Shown one piece after another: positions 42,373 through 50,751 of a stretch of DNA of 64,000 nucleotides. Source of the DNA: UBA2396 sp038042175. Lineage in GTDB: Bacteria > Planctomycetota > Phycisphaerae > Phycisphaerales > UBA1924. The position numbers were made by a program, and so were the translations under genes. The stretch's first letter is position 1. Each line of letters begins with the position of its first letter. The notes under the pieces are model-generated. The model was given only the letters and a program-made list of their open reading frames with translations, did no database searches and was not told the DNA's origin. The DNA lies in contig CAYHQQ010000010.1 of the NCBI GenBank assembly GCA_964358855.1, positions 21,815 to 85,814 of the forward strand. The letters are read 5' to 3'.

Positions 42373-43116
42373 CTAACCTCGCGCGGCCAGGCGGGGTGAA
42401 GGTTGGTCCGAGAGTGCGAAGACGGCGTCTTCGGCGGCGTGGGCGACGTGCGTCCAGCCGTCGCGGTCCTGGGTGGCATCGGCGAACGAGATGGCCGGGC
42501 CGACGCGCAGGCGGATGGGCTCGCGACGCGGCACGCGGTGTTCGGACGAGAGGGCCCGGTGGCAACCCTCGAGGTGGCAGGGCACAACGGGGACGGAGGT
42601 GCCCGCGACGAGCATTCCGAGCCCTGGCCTGAAGGGGCCGGGTCGGCCGTCGCGGCTGCGGGTGCCTTCGGGGAAGAGGATGTATCCGCAATCGCCGGTG
42701 AGCAGCTTGGCGCGCAGGTCGTCGAGGGCGTGACGCCCGATCTTCTTGCGCCACATGGGCAGGGCGTTGAGGACCATCGAGGAGAAGACCGCCAGGGGCG
42801 GGGTTTCGAAGAAGACGTCGCCCGCGGCGATGGGGTAGGTCGAGCCGCGGACCGATCGCGGGAGGCAGGCGGCCAGCACGAGCGCGTCGAGGTGGCTCGT
42901 GTGGTTGGAGATGAGCACGAAGGGCGTCTTTCTGGGCAGGTGCTCGCCGCCCTCGATGCGGAGGCGGTGGTAGATCTGGAAGTACGCCCGGAGCCCGCCG
43001 GTGGCAACGCGATTGGTGAGGTAGGAGACCAGGCCGGGCTCGCGTCGCTCGCTCTTGAAGCGCTCAACGGAGTTGAGCATGAGGTCCTTGGCCGGTTTGT
43101 ATTCCCACTCGGTCAT
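42373..43116 (-). CDS. plsC: 1-acyl-sn-glycerol-3-phosphate acyltransferase
   Basis: 247 residues. The ATG at 43116 overlaps the cdsA stop (TGATG), which decides the start over the longer open frame to 43131. PlsC family motifs are clear: NHTSHLDALVLA (HX4D catalytic motif) and LFPEGTRSRDG. It adds the second acyl chain to lysophosphatidic acid at the membrane, producing phosphatidic acid, the substrate of the CdsA encoded immediately upstream in the same operon. Translational coupling is expected. Confidence 0.92.
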   Translation of the reverse strand: MTEWEYKPAKDLMLNSVERFKSERREPGLVSYLTNRVATGGLRAYFQIYHRLRIEGGEHLPRKTPFVLISNHTSHLDALVLAACLPRSVRGSTYPIAAGDVFFETPPLAVFSSMVLNALPMWRKKIGRHALDDLRAKLLTGDCGYILFPEGTRSRDGRPGPFRPGLGMLVAGTSVPVVPCHLEGCHRALSSEHRVPRREPIRLRVGPAISFADATQDRDGWTHVAHAAEDAVFALSDQPSPRLAARG

Positions 43117-44132
43117 CACCACACCCCCCACCCGCCGGTGAGGATGCGAAGGGGCGCCTGGGGCGCGATTCCGTTGAAGTGCAGGATGTAGTGGTATGCG
43201 CCCGGGGCGACCAGGAGCACGCTGTTGAAACGGTCGAGCAGCCCGCCGTGCCCTGGGAGCAGTGTGCCCATGTCCTTGATGCCGATGTCACGTTTGATCG
43301 AGGATGATAACAGGTCGCCGAGCTGACCAAGGCCGGCGACGAGGATCGCGAATCCGCCCATGCGGAACGGAGTGTCCATCGGGGTGCCGGCGAAGACCAG
43401 GCGTCCGAGCAGGTAGGCGGCCAGGGCGGCGGCGAGCATGCCGCCGATGTGTCCTGTGAGCGTCTTTCCCGGGCTGGTGTTGGGCACGAGCTTGGGCCCG
43501 CTCAGGCTGGTGCCCACGGCGAAGGCCGCCAGGTCGTTGAGCTGAGTGCAGAAGAGCAGGAGCAGGATCATGGGGCGGAAGTGGTCGTCCTGGGCGAAGG
43601 AGCCCAGGCGGCCGATGCCGATGCCAAAGAGCAGGAAGGCGCCGCAGCCGAGTCCGACGCGCTGAATGTACCCCGCCGGGCGGTCTTCGAGGATCGACAC
43701 GCAGGCGATGACCAGGGGGACCAGGCCCATGAGCGTGGAGGAGAGGTGCGGCCAGTGGTCGATGTTGACCAGGGAGTAGATGATGATCCCCGAGGCGACC
43801 ATCGCGGAGGTGAGGCGCTCGCGGAAGAGCCCCGTCGCCCGGGCGAACTCGCGATAGCAGAGCACGGCGAGCACGCCGATGGCGATCATGGTCCAGAGCT
43901 GGCCGGCCAGGATGGGGACGATGATCGCGGGGGCGATGAGCAGCCAGGTGCGGACGCGGGTTCGGGCGGTTTTGCGTGATTCGGTGGTCTGGTCCGGCCG
44001 GCGTGTGGAGATCCAGAGTCCCAGGGGCGAGAGGAGGATCGCGCCGACGACGATCGCGAGGATGAGCCGCGTCACCGGGTGGTCCAGAACGTCGAAGGGG
44101 ACGGCAAGCTGTCGGAGACGCTCGAGATTCAC
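43116..44132 (-). CDS. cdsA: Phosphatidate cytidylyltransferase
   Basis: 338 residues from a GTG at 44132. Forms CDP-diacylglycerol from phosphatidic acid and CTP. It is a multi-pass membrane protein with about eight hydrophobic segments. The C-terminal family signature is present: GDLLSSSIKRDIGIKDMGTLLPGHGG followed by LDRFNS, where the last acidic position usually read as Asp is Asn. SPGKTLTGHIGG is also conserved. It is coupled to plsC downstream (one-base overlap); the aminotransferase gene upstream ends 19 bases away. Confidence 0.92.
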   Translation of the reverse strand: MNLERLRQLAVPFDVLDHPVTRLILAIVVGAILLSPLGLWISTRRPDQTTESRKTARTRVRTWLLIAPAIIVPILAGQLWTMIAIGVLAVLCYREFARATGLFRERLTSAMVASGIIIYSLVNIDHWPHLSSTLMGLVPLVIACVSILEDRPAGYIQRVGLGCGAFLLFGIGIGRLGSFAQDDHFRPMILLLLFCTQLNDLAAFAVGTSLSGPKLVPNTSPGKTLTGHIGGMLAAALAAYLLGRLVFAGTPMDTPFRMGGFAILVAGLGQLGDLLSSSIKRDIGIKDMGTLLPGHGGLLDRFNSVLLVAPGAYHYILHFNGIAPQAPLRILTGGWGVW

Positions 44133-44150
44133 GGTGGGAGTTTATTCGGC

Positions 44151-45443
44151 TCAGAAGGTGTCGTCGAAAAAGGCGGCGAGCTGGTCGAGGTCGGCGAGGG
44201 TGTTGTAATGGGCGAGGCTGACGCGGACGACGCCGTCGTCGAGGTCGAAGCCCAGGTGCTCGATGAGTCTGCGCGAGTAGAAGTGGCCGAAGCGCAGGCC
44301 GAGACCTCGGGCGTTGGCCGCCTTGGCGACCTGGGCGCTTTTCATTCCTTCGACGGCGAAGGCGACGGTGCACTCGCGTCCGGGGTCGGCGTTTGTCGAA
44401 CCAATGACCGTCACGCGTTTCTTGGCGCGCAGGATCGAGAGGAGTCGCTCGGTCAGGGGGCGCTCGAGCTCTTCGATGATGGCAAACGCGCGTTCGAAGA
44501 CGCGGCGGTCGAGCGGGGTGTCGGCGCTCTGGCCCGTGAGTACGCAGCAGAAGTCTTTGAGGGCGGCGATGGCGGCGCATCCTTCGTGTGAGACGCCGCC
44601 GAGTTCCCATTTGCGGTGTGTTTCTTCGCGGGGAACGAAGGGCGGGTTGGGGCCGGTGAGCTCTCCCCAGGCGTCGTGCGTGCCGAAGAGGGCGGCCATG
44701 TGGGGGCCGTAGACCTTGTAGGTGGAGTAGACGTACCAGTCGCAGGCGAGGCGGGCGACGTCGGGGGCGTGGTGTGGGGCGTAGGCGACGCCGTCGACGA
44801 GTATGCGGGCGCCGACGGCGTGCGCAGCGTCTGCGACCGCTCGGGCATCCCAGGTCTCGCCCAGGACGTTGGAGACCTGCGGGAAGGCGACGAGCAGGGT
44901 GCGATCGTTGAGGAGGGACTTGAGGGTGTCGATGTTGGGGCGAAGGGCCGAGCGGGGGCCGGAGGCGGGCGGCTCGCAGTGCCAGGGGACGATCTCGAAG
45001 CCGCGAGGTTCGATCTTGCCCCAGGGCCAGACATTGGCCTCGTGTGCGGCGGTGCAGATGATGATGCGGTTGCGACCCGGCTGTTTCTGGTGGGCATCGG
45101 CGTAGGCGCCGGCGATGAGGTGGATCAGGGCGGTGCTGGAGGAGCCCAGGATCACATCACCGGAACCCTGGCCGAGCTCGAAGCCGGCGGGGCGGTTTGG
45201 CGTGGGGGTGCCGCCATTGAGGTAGGCCTTGACGACCCGGTGGGCGGCTTTGACGGTCTGGGCGGCCCGCATGGATTGGGGGTATTCGCCGCCGAACTGT
45301 GAGTAGCACTCGAGAAAGTGGCGTTGGACGGCGTCGATCGCCTGAATCGGGATCTGAGATCCGCCGGCGTTGTCCAGAAAGATGGTGCCGCGATCAAGGG
45401 CCGGAAACTGGCTTCGGGCGAGGGATGCGAGGTCGGCGTTCAT
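44151..45443 (-). CDS. Class V aminotransferase / cysteine desulfurase-like PLP enzyme
   Basis: 430 residues. PLP-dependent fold type I. The N-terminal FLDNAGGSQIP, the VILGSSSTALIHLIAGAY cofactor-binding region, AAHEANVWPW, and the PLP lysine in YSTYKVYGPHMAALFG are visible. The sequence is close to the cysteine-desulfurase-like/isopenicillin-epimerase-like subgroup; no clear catalytic Cys loop like that of IscS or SufS is seen, so sulfur transfer is uncertain. Physical link to cdsA and plsC (19-base gap, same strand) suggests co-transcription but not a shared pathway. Confidence 0.85.
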   Translation of the reverse strand: MNADLASLARSQFPALDRGTIFLDNAGGSQIPIQAIDAVQRHFLECYSQFGGEYPQSMRAAQTVKAAHRVVKAYLNGGTPTPNRPAGFELGQGSGDVILGSSSTALIHLIAGAYADAHQKQPGRNRIIICTAAHEANVWPWGKIEPRGFEIVPWHCEPPASGPRSALRPNIDTLKSLLNDRTLLVAFPQVSNVLGETWDARAVADAAHAVGARILVDGVAYAPHHAPDVARLACDWYVYSTYKVYGPHMAALFGTHDAWGELTGPNPPFVPREETHRKWELGGVSHEGCAAIAALKDFCCVLTGQSADTPLDRRVFERAFAIIEELERPLTERLLSILRAKKRVTVIGSTNADPGRECTVAFAVEGMKSAQVAKAANARGLGLRFGHFYSRRLIEHLGFDLDDGVVRVSLAHYNTLADLDQLAAFFDDTF

Positions 45444-45608
45444 GGCACGAGCGTACCACCGGACGTGCCGGGAAGTATGGCTATGTTCGGGCGATCTTTG
45501 CCCAAGAGTGGTCCGGAGGCGGCGGGCGGCGAATCATTCCCTCCCGGACTCGAATGCCCGTCTGGGCGAGGTTTGGGACCAAAATCCGGGGCGGGATCAG
45601 GAGCAGTC

Positions 45609-45764
45609 ATGGCGATCATCAAGAAGACGGTCCGTTGGCGGACCAAGAAGCGCAACGGCAAGAGCCGCAAGTGGAAGACCGGCGTGGTCGAGGTGCATGT
45701 GCCCGACAGCCAGGTGAAGGCTGCTGCTCCGGCGGCTGCGGCGCCGGCGAAGGCCAAGGCCTAA
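45609..45764 (+). CDS. Small basic protein, 51 residues
   Basis: ATG at 45609. N-terminal half is strongly basic (IIKKTVRWRTKKRNGKSRKWK), followed by a short acidic/hydrophobic strand (VVEVHVPDSQ) and an Ala/Lys tail (AAAPAAAAPAKAKA). Such composition is compatible with RNA or DNA binding, for instance a ribosome-associated or nucleoid peptide, but no family is recognised. It is followed 11 bases later by a perfect inverted repeat that may end its transcript. The frame is open further upstream without a convincing start. Confidence 0.6.
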   Translation: MAIIKKTVRWRTKKRNGKSRKWKTGVVEVHVPDSQVKAAAPAAAAPAKAKA

Positions 45765-45774
45765 GAGGCGTATG

Positions 45775-45889
45775 GTGGCAAGGATGATCCCGTTTCGGGT
45801 CATCCTTGCAGGGGGTCGCACGCGCGGAGAGCATCGGAAGCGAAGGGTGGCTCTGCAAGGATGACCCGAAACGGGATCATCCTTGCCAC
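45775..45889. repeat. Perfect 36-bp inverted repeat with self-palindromic arms (bidirectional terminator candidate)
   Basis: Arm 1 at 45775-45810 and arm 2 at 45854-45889 are exact reverse complements, with a 43-base loop. Each arm is itself nearly palindromic around CCCGTTTCGGG (CAAGGATGA ... TCATCCTTG). It fills the gap between two convergent genes, the small basic protein and uup. Either nested hairpins or one long cruciform could form. Same architecture as the element at 62237-62345, with unrelated sequence. Confidence 0.9.
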
Positions 45890-45892
45890 GGA

Positions 45893-47785
45893 TCATTTTT
45901 CTAGTTCGGCCCAGCGGGCGTAGAGGCGGGCGACCTTGGCCTGAGCTTCGGCGTGCTTCTTGCATGCGTCGGCCATCTTCTTGTGGTCGGTCGCGGTTGC
46001 AGGGTTGTTGACGACGGCCTCGTGGGCGTGGGCGACGGCCTCGGCCTTCTCGATGGTCTGCTGCATCCCGTCGAGTTCCTGCTGCTCTTTGTACGAGAGC
46101 TTCTTTTTGGCCGGGCCTGTGGGCTTGGGGATGGGAGGCGATTCGGCCTTGGGTGCGGGGGCGGCGATGACGTTGTGGAGGCGCTCCCACTGGTCGTAGT
46201 CGGTGAAGTACCTGGCGCCGCCGAGGCCGTCGAGGGCGAGGATGCGGGTGGCGAGTCGAGCGATCATCGCGCGGTCGTGGGTGACCAGGAGGACGGCGCC
46301 GGGGAAATCCTCGAGGCTTTCTTCGAGCACTTCGAGCGAGGGGATGTCGAGGTCGTTGGTGGGCTCGTCGAGGATGAGCAAGTCGGCGGGCTCGAGCATG
46401 AGGCGGGCGATGTGGACGCGGGCCTGTTCGCCGCCGCTGAGGGCACGCACGGGGTTTTTGAGCTGCTCTTTGGTGAAGAGGAAGCGAGCGGCCCAAGACG
46501 CGACGTGCATGAGGCGTTCGCGGTAGATCACGCTGTCGGATTGGGGGCTCAAGGCATCGGCGAGGGACATCGCGGGGTCGAGCTCGGTGCGGTGCTGCGA
46601 GAAGATCACCACGCGGAGCTTTTCGGCCCTGAGAATGGTCCCTGGCGGGGGCGTGCCCATCGGCACGTTGACGGCCTCGGCGGCGGCTTTGATCGCCTCT
46701 GGAGTGGGGGCGTCGGGCTCGATCTCGCCGGTGAGGACTTTGATGAGCGTCGATTTGCCCGAGCCGTTGGGGCCGAGCAGGCCCAGGCAATCGCCGGGTG
46801 AGAGCAAGAGGTCGACGTCGGTGAAGAGGCGTTTGCCGCCCAGGTCCTTGGTGATGGCGCGGGCAGTGAGGAGCTTTTGGGTGCGGCGGTCGGTGGCGGT
46901 GAAGTCGATGCCGGCGGCCTTGGGGCCCAGGTTGCGCAGCTTGAGCTCTGCGAGTTCGTCCATGCGTTCGAACGATGACTCGATGCGGCTCTTGTTCTTG
47001 GTTCGCCTGGCCTTGGCGCCGCGGCTGAGCCAGCGGATGTCCTCGCGGACCTGGTTGGAGAGGGCCTGCTCCTGGCGGGCCTGGCCGTCGAGGAACTCGC
47101 TCTTGCGGCGAAGGAACTCGGAGTAATTGCCGCTGATGGAGAAGGTGCCGCCGGGGTAGCTGCGCGAGAGTTCGACGATGCGTGAGGCGACGGATTCGAG
47201 GAATTCGCGATCGTGGGTGACGACGACGCTGGCGAAGGGGCGGCCGTCGAGTCCGCCGCGGAGGATGTCCTCGAGCCACTCGATGCCCTCGACGTCGAGG
47301 TGGTTGGTGGGTTCGTCGAGGAGGAGGACGTCGGGCTCGCGGGCGAGTTCGCGGGCGATGGCGATGCGTTGGCGCTGGCCGCCGGAGAGGGAGGCGGTGG
47401 GCTGGTCGAGGTCTTCGAAGCCCACGCGCTGGAGGACGAGGTCGGCGGCGAGTTCGATCTCGTGGTCGTCGTGGAGGTGGGGTGGGGGGTTGTCGTGCAG
47501 GGCGGAGACGACGGCGGAGAGGATTGTTGAGCCTTCGGGGAAGCGGTCGGACTGGGCGACGTAGGCGACGCGCACGCCGCGTTTGACGTTCACGCCTACG
47601 CCGGGGCGGTCGCTGTCGGGGGACTCGATGCCGGCGAGGATTTTGAGGAGGGTGGACTTGCCCGAGCCGTTGGGCCCGATGAGGGCGAGGCGTTCGCGTT
47701 CCTCGACGGAGAAGCCAACGCCCGAGAAGAGGGTGCGGGAGCCAAATGTTTTGGCGAGGCCTTGGGCTGTGAGGATGGCGGCCAT
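45893..47785 (-). CDS. uup: ABC-F family ATPase, Uup-like
   Basis: 630 residues from ATG 47785. Two ABC domains without membrane segments: Walker A GPNGSGKSTLLKIL and GPNGSGKSTLIKVL, signatures LSGGQRQRIAIARELA and LSGGEQARVHIARLML, Walker B VLLLDEPTNHLD and LLILDEPTNDLD. Between them lies the ABC-F linker (LSRGAKARRTKNKSR). The C-terminal 70 residues form a Lys/Glu coiled coil (KKKLSYKEQQELDGMQQTIEKAE) typical of Uup. ABC-F proteins act on ribosomes; Uup has also been tied to DNA transposition and branched DNA. Monocistronic by position. Confidence 0.93.
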   Translation of the reverse strand: MAAILTAQGLAKTFGSRTLFSGVGFSVEERERLALIGPNGSGKSTLLKILAGIESPDSDRPGVGVNVKRGVRVAYVAQSDRFPEGSTILSAVVSALHDNPPPHLHDDHEIELAADLVLQRVGFEDLDQPTASLSGGQRQRIAIARELAREPDVLLLDEPTNHLDVEGIEWLEDILRGGLDGRPFASVVVTHDREFLESVASRIVELSRSYPGGTFSISGNYSEFLRRKSEFLDGQARQEQALSNQVREDIRWLSRGAKARRTKNKSRIESSFERMDELAELKLRNLGPKAAGIDFTATDRRTQKLLTARAITKDLGGKRLFTDVDLLLSPGDCLGLLGPNGSGKSTLIKVLTGEIEPDAPTPEAIKAAAEAVNVPMGTPPPGTILRAEKLRVVIFSQHRTELDPAMSLADALSPQSDSVIYRERLMHVASWAARFLFTKEQLKNPVRALSGGEQARVHIARLMLEPADLLILDEPTNDLDIPSLEVLEESLEDFPGAVLLVTHDRAMIARLATRILALDGLGGARYFTDYDQWERLHNVIAAPAPKAESPPIPKPTGPAKKKLSYKEQQELDGMQQTIEKAEAVAHAHEAVVNNPATATDHKKMADACKKHAEAQAKVARLYARWAELEK

Positions 47786-47827
47786 GAGCGGGGAAGGTAT
47801 GCCGGGGGGAGGGGGAGAAGTTGAACA

Positions 47828-47851
47828 GGACTGAGGACTGAGGACTGAGGA
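47828..47851. repeat. Short tandem repeat GGACTGA x3
   Basis: Three head-to-tail copies of a seven-base GGACTGA unit sit in the 151-base gap between uup and the lipocalin-like gene. They recall the GAAGGCTGA tandem units at 17164-17204. No regulatory role is evident. Confidence 0.6.
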
Positions 47852-47936
47852 GAGAAAGGCGGAAGGGCGAGGGCGGAGAAGAGGGCGACTGATCAACTGC
47901 ATTGAACTTGCCAGAGACCTACGGTGGTTTGGCTCA

Positions 47937-48740
47937 ATGGAAACCATGCGCTTTCGGCTCACCAAGTGGTATTTCGACGCGGTCTCCCCTCAGGGGCAGG
48001 TCGGCGTGGTGTATCGGGTGCGGCTGGTGATCGGGCCGTGCACGTTCTGCGTTTCGGCGCTCCTGCGGGCGGATGCTCCGGGTTTGCTCCATGAAACGTC
48101 GGCCCTGTGCACGCTGGGACACCTCGATGAGGAGCCCGGGCAACTGGTGTGGCGTTGTCCGAGGTTGGAGTTCGAGGGACGGTGGCGAGCGGCGGCATCG
48201 CCTGTCGAGCGCACGTTGATTGCGGGTGCGGGCGGCTCGGTTGTCTGGCGGTGTCTCATGCCCGCGGCGGATGCGGAGGTCGCGTGGCGCGGCGAGCGAT
48301 GGACGGGGCGGGGGTATGTCGAGTGTCTGGACATGACGATGGCGCCGTGGCGGCTGCCGATTGATGAGCTTTTGTGGGGGCGATTCGTGGGGCCCAGGTC
48401 CTCGATCGTGTGGATTCGCTGGCGGGGAGAGCACCCGTTGACGCTTGTGCTCGATGGGGGCGTGGAGGCGGCTGGGGCGGAGATCGATGACGAGGGACTG
48501 GGGGTGCCCGGACGCTGGGACCTGAGAATGGAGCAGCCGGCGGTGCTTCGTGACGGCACGCTTGAGGAGGTTTCGTTGCGTCCACTGGGGAAGCTTGCGA
48601 GGATGATTCCGCGGCGCATTCGCGCGACGTGCGAGACCAAGTGGCTGGCGCAGGCGGTGCTGCGGCGGAGCGACGCGGACACTCCGGAGCGTGGATGGGC
48701 GCTGCACGAGCGGGTTGTCTTGGGCGAGGGGAGAGCGTGA
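47937..48740 (+). CDS. Hypothetical beta-rich protein, possibly lipocalin/CrtC-like
   Basis: 267 residues from ATG 47937. It starts RFRLTKWYFDAVSPQGQVGVVYRVRL and has many Trp-anchored strands (GRGYVECLDMTMAPWRLPIDELLWGRF; SSIVWIRWRGEHPLTLVL), reminiscent of the carotenoid-hydratase/AttH lipocalin-like superfamily. No signal peptide or catalytic motif is certain. Its stop overlaps the next gene's ATG (TGATG), so it is translationally coupled to the three-domain membrane protein and probably acts with it, perhaps on a lipophilic molecule. The family assignment is weak. Confidence 0.6.
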   Translation: METMRFRLTKWYFDAVSPQGQVGVVYRVRLVIGPCTFCVSALLRADAPGLLHETSALCTLGHLDEEPGQLVWRCPRLEFEGRWRAAASPVERTLIAGAGGSVVWRCLMPAADAEVAWRGERWTGRGYVECLDMTMAPWRLPIDELLWGRFVGPRSSIVWIRWRGEHPLTLVLDGGVEAAGAEIDDEGLGVPGRWDLRMEQPAVLRDGTLEEVSLRPLGKLARMIPRRIRATCETKWLAQAVLRRSDADTPERGWALHERVVLGEGRA

Positions 48741-50662
48741 TGCTCGGGCGCGTGCTGTATGGCGTCGCGTTCATGTTGGCGCTGCCGCTGGTGCTGGCGG
48801 TGTGGGCGTGGCGGCTGGACGCGACGGTGGGGCCCTTTCCGCGTGTGGAGTGCGGGGCGTGGGTGGGATGGGCGGTCGGGGCGGCGGGGCTGGGGCTGCT
48901 GAATTGGTCGTTCTGGTCGCTCTGGCATTTTGGGCGCGGGCTGCCGATGAACGCGTTTCCGCCCAAGGTGTTTGTTTCGCGTGGGCCTTATGCGCTCCTG
49001 CCGCACCCGATCTATGTGGGCTTTTGCATCGCGTTGGCGGGGTGCGCGATTGCGCTGGGCTCGCCGGCGGGATTGTGGATTGTGGCACCGATCGCCGCGC
49101 TGGGGTGCGCGGCGCTTGTTGTTGGCTACGAGCGAGATGCGATCCGACGCCTGTTTGGCGAGAGCATGAAGCGGCCGCGGCTTTCGATTCCAGAGGCGAG
49201 CGACCTGCCCCCGACGGGCTGGCATCGGAGTGCGGCGTTGTTCCTGGTGCTGTTGCCTTGGCTGGTGGTGTATGAGGCGGTGGGGCACCTGCCGGTGCCC
49301 GGGGCGATCGACGGGCGGATGGCGTTTGAGCGCGGGTGGCCTGTGCTCTTGTGGACCGAGCCGGTGTACGCGAGCACGTACGCGATGGTGGTTCTGGCGC
49401 CACTACTGGCGGCGAGCAGGCGGCAGCTGCGGTGGTTCTGCCATGTTGGGGTGCTGGGCACGGCGGTGGGCACGCTTTGTTATCTCGTGATACCGGTCAC
49501 GAGCCCGCCGCGGGCGTTTGAGAATGAGGGGTTTCTCGGGTGGATGTTGACGCTCGAGCGGGCCGACGGCCTCGAGGGGCGGAGCGCGTTCCCGTCGTTT
49601 CACGTCTTCTGGGTCCTGGCGGCGGGCCGGGTGCTCGCGTGGCGGTGGGAGCGACTGGGCTGGATGGTTTGGTTGTGGACGGGCGCGATCGTGGCGAGCT
49701 GCGTGACGACAGGGATGCACGCGATCGTGGACGTTCTGGGGGGCGTGGCGTTTGCGGCGGTGGTGTGGAGGCATCGCCCCATCGTCGAGGGGGCCCTTGC
49801 GCTGGCGCAGCGCGTCGCGAACTCGTGGCGCGAGTGGCGGCTGGGCCCGGTGCGCGTGATCAATCACGGGTTCTTCGCGGGGCTGGGGGCGGGAGGCGGG
49901 ATGCTGATCTGCGGCGTGCTTGTTTCGGAGCGGGAGGCGGCGTGGATCGCGCTGGTGGCGGTGGTGTCGCTGGTGGGAGGAGCGCTGTGGGGGCAGGCGT
50001 TTGTCGGGCGCCCGAATTCATCGCGGCCCTTTGGGTACTTTGGCGCGGTGGTGGGGGCGGGCGTGGGGCTGCTCGCGTGCGCGGGGGCGGGCGTGCTGGA
50101 TTGGCGTGGGGCGGCGGCGCTGGCGGTGGCTGCGCCCGTGATCCAGGCGATCGGGCGATTGCGGTGTCTCGTGCAGGGGTGCTGTCATGGGGCGCCGGTT
50201 CCAGCGACGGCGTGGTGGGGGATTGTGTATCGGCATCCGCGAAGTCGTGTCTGTCGCGTCTCGGGGCTGGAGGGTGTGCGGGTGCATCCGACGCCGGTGT
50301 ATTCGATGGCGGGGAATGTTGTGATCGGCCTGATGCTTGCTCGCCTGTGGAGCGTGCAGGCTCCGGCGACGTTTGTGGTCGGGATGTACTTCATCGGCGC
50401 GGGGCTCTTGCGATTTGTGGAGGAGCACTACCGGGGCGAGGCGCACACGCCGGTTGTGGCGGGGCTGCGGATCTACCAGTGGTTCGCGGCCACGAGCGTG
50501 GCGATCGGCATGGCGATCTCGTGCTTGCCGGCGGAGGCGGTGGGGGGCGTGAGCTGGAACTGGGGGAGCCTGGTGTGGGCGGGGGTGATTGGAGTGCTTT
50601 ACTTTGCGGCGATGGGCGTGGATTTCCCGGAGTCGACGCGGCGGTTTTCGCGGCTGACGTAG
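48740..50662 (+). CDS. Three-domain membrane protein: ICMT-like, PAP2-like and Lgt-like
   Basis: 640 residues from ATG 48740, overlapping the upstream stop. Residues about 1-160 resemble isoprenylcysteine/PEMT-type membrane methyltransferases (SRGPYALLPHPIYVGF, then YERDAIRRLFGE). Residues about 165-385 resemble PAP2 phosphatases of the IPC-synthase type (SAFPSFHVFWVLAAGR and TTGMHAIVDVLGGVAF hold the His and Asp positions). Residues about 400-640 resemble prolipoprotein diacylglyceryl transferase (IGRLRCLVQGCCHGAP; HPTPVYSMAGNV; GAGLLRFVEEHYRGE). About 17-20 transmembrane segments are expected. All three relatives act on lipids or lipidated Cys; the combined role is unknown. This fusion is not one I recognise. 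Confidence 0.75.
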   Translation: MLGRVLYGVAFMLALPLVLAVWAWRLDATVGPFPRVECGAWVGWAVGAAGLGLLNWSFWSLWHFGRGLPMNAFPPKVFVSRGPYALLPHPIYVGFCIALAGCAIALGSPAGLWIVAPIAALGCAALVVGYERDAIRRLFGESMKRPRLSIPEASDLPPTGWHRSAALFLVLLPWLVVYEAVGHLPVPGAIDGRMAFERGWPVLLWTEPVYASTYAMVVLAPLLAASRRQLRWFCHVGVLGTAVGTLCYLVIPVTSPPRAFENEGFLGWMLTLERADGLEGRSAFPSFHVFWVLAAGRVLAWRWERLGWMVWLWTGAIVASCVTTGMHAIVDVLGGVAFAAVVWRHRPIVEGALALAQRVANSWREWRLGPVRVINHGFFAGLGAGGGMLICGVLVSEREAAWIALVAVVSLVGGALWGQAFVGRPNSSRPFGYFGAVVGAGVGLLACAGAGVLDWRGAAALAVAAPVIQAIGRLRCLVQGCCHGAPVPATAWWGIVYRHPRSRVCRVSGLEGVRVHPTPVYSMAGNVVIGLMLARLWSVQAPATFVVGMYFIGAGLLRFVEEHYRGEAHTPVVAGLRIYQWFAATSVAIGMAISCLPAEAVGGVSWNWGSLVWAGVIGVLYFAAMGVDFPESTRRFSRLT

Positions 50663-50751
50663 CGGAAGGTCTCTAGACGTGGACACGGCCAAACGCCACG
50701 CCGGGGTCTTGGGCGCGGACGAGAAAGGCGAGCGCGGCGTGGATCAGGCGG

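Noticed and set aside
45775..45889. Terminal inverted repeats of an insertion sequence
   Set aside because: Only 43 bases lie between the arms and no target duplication or transposase is present.
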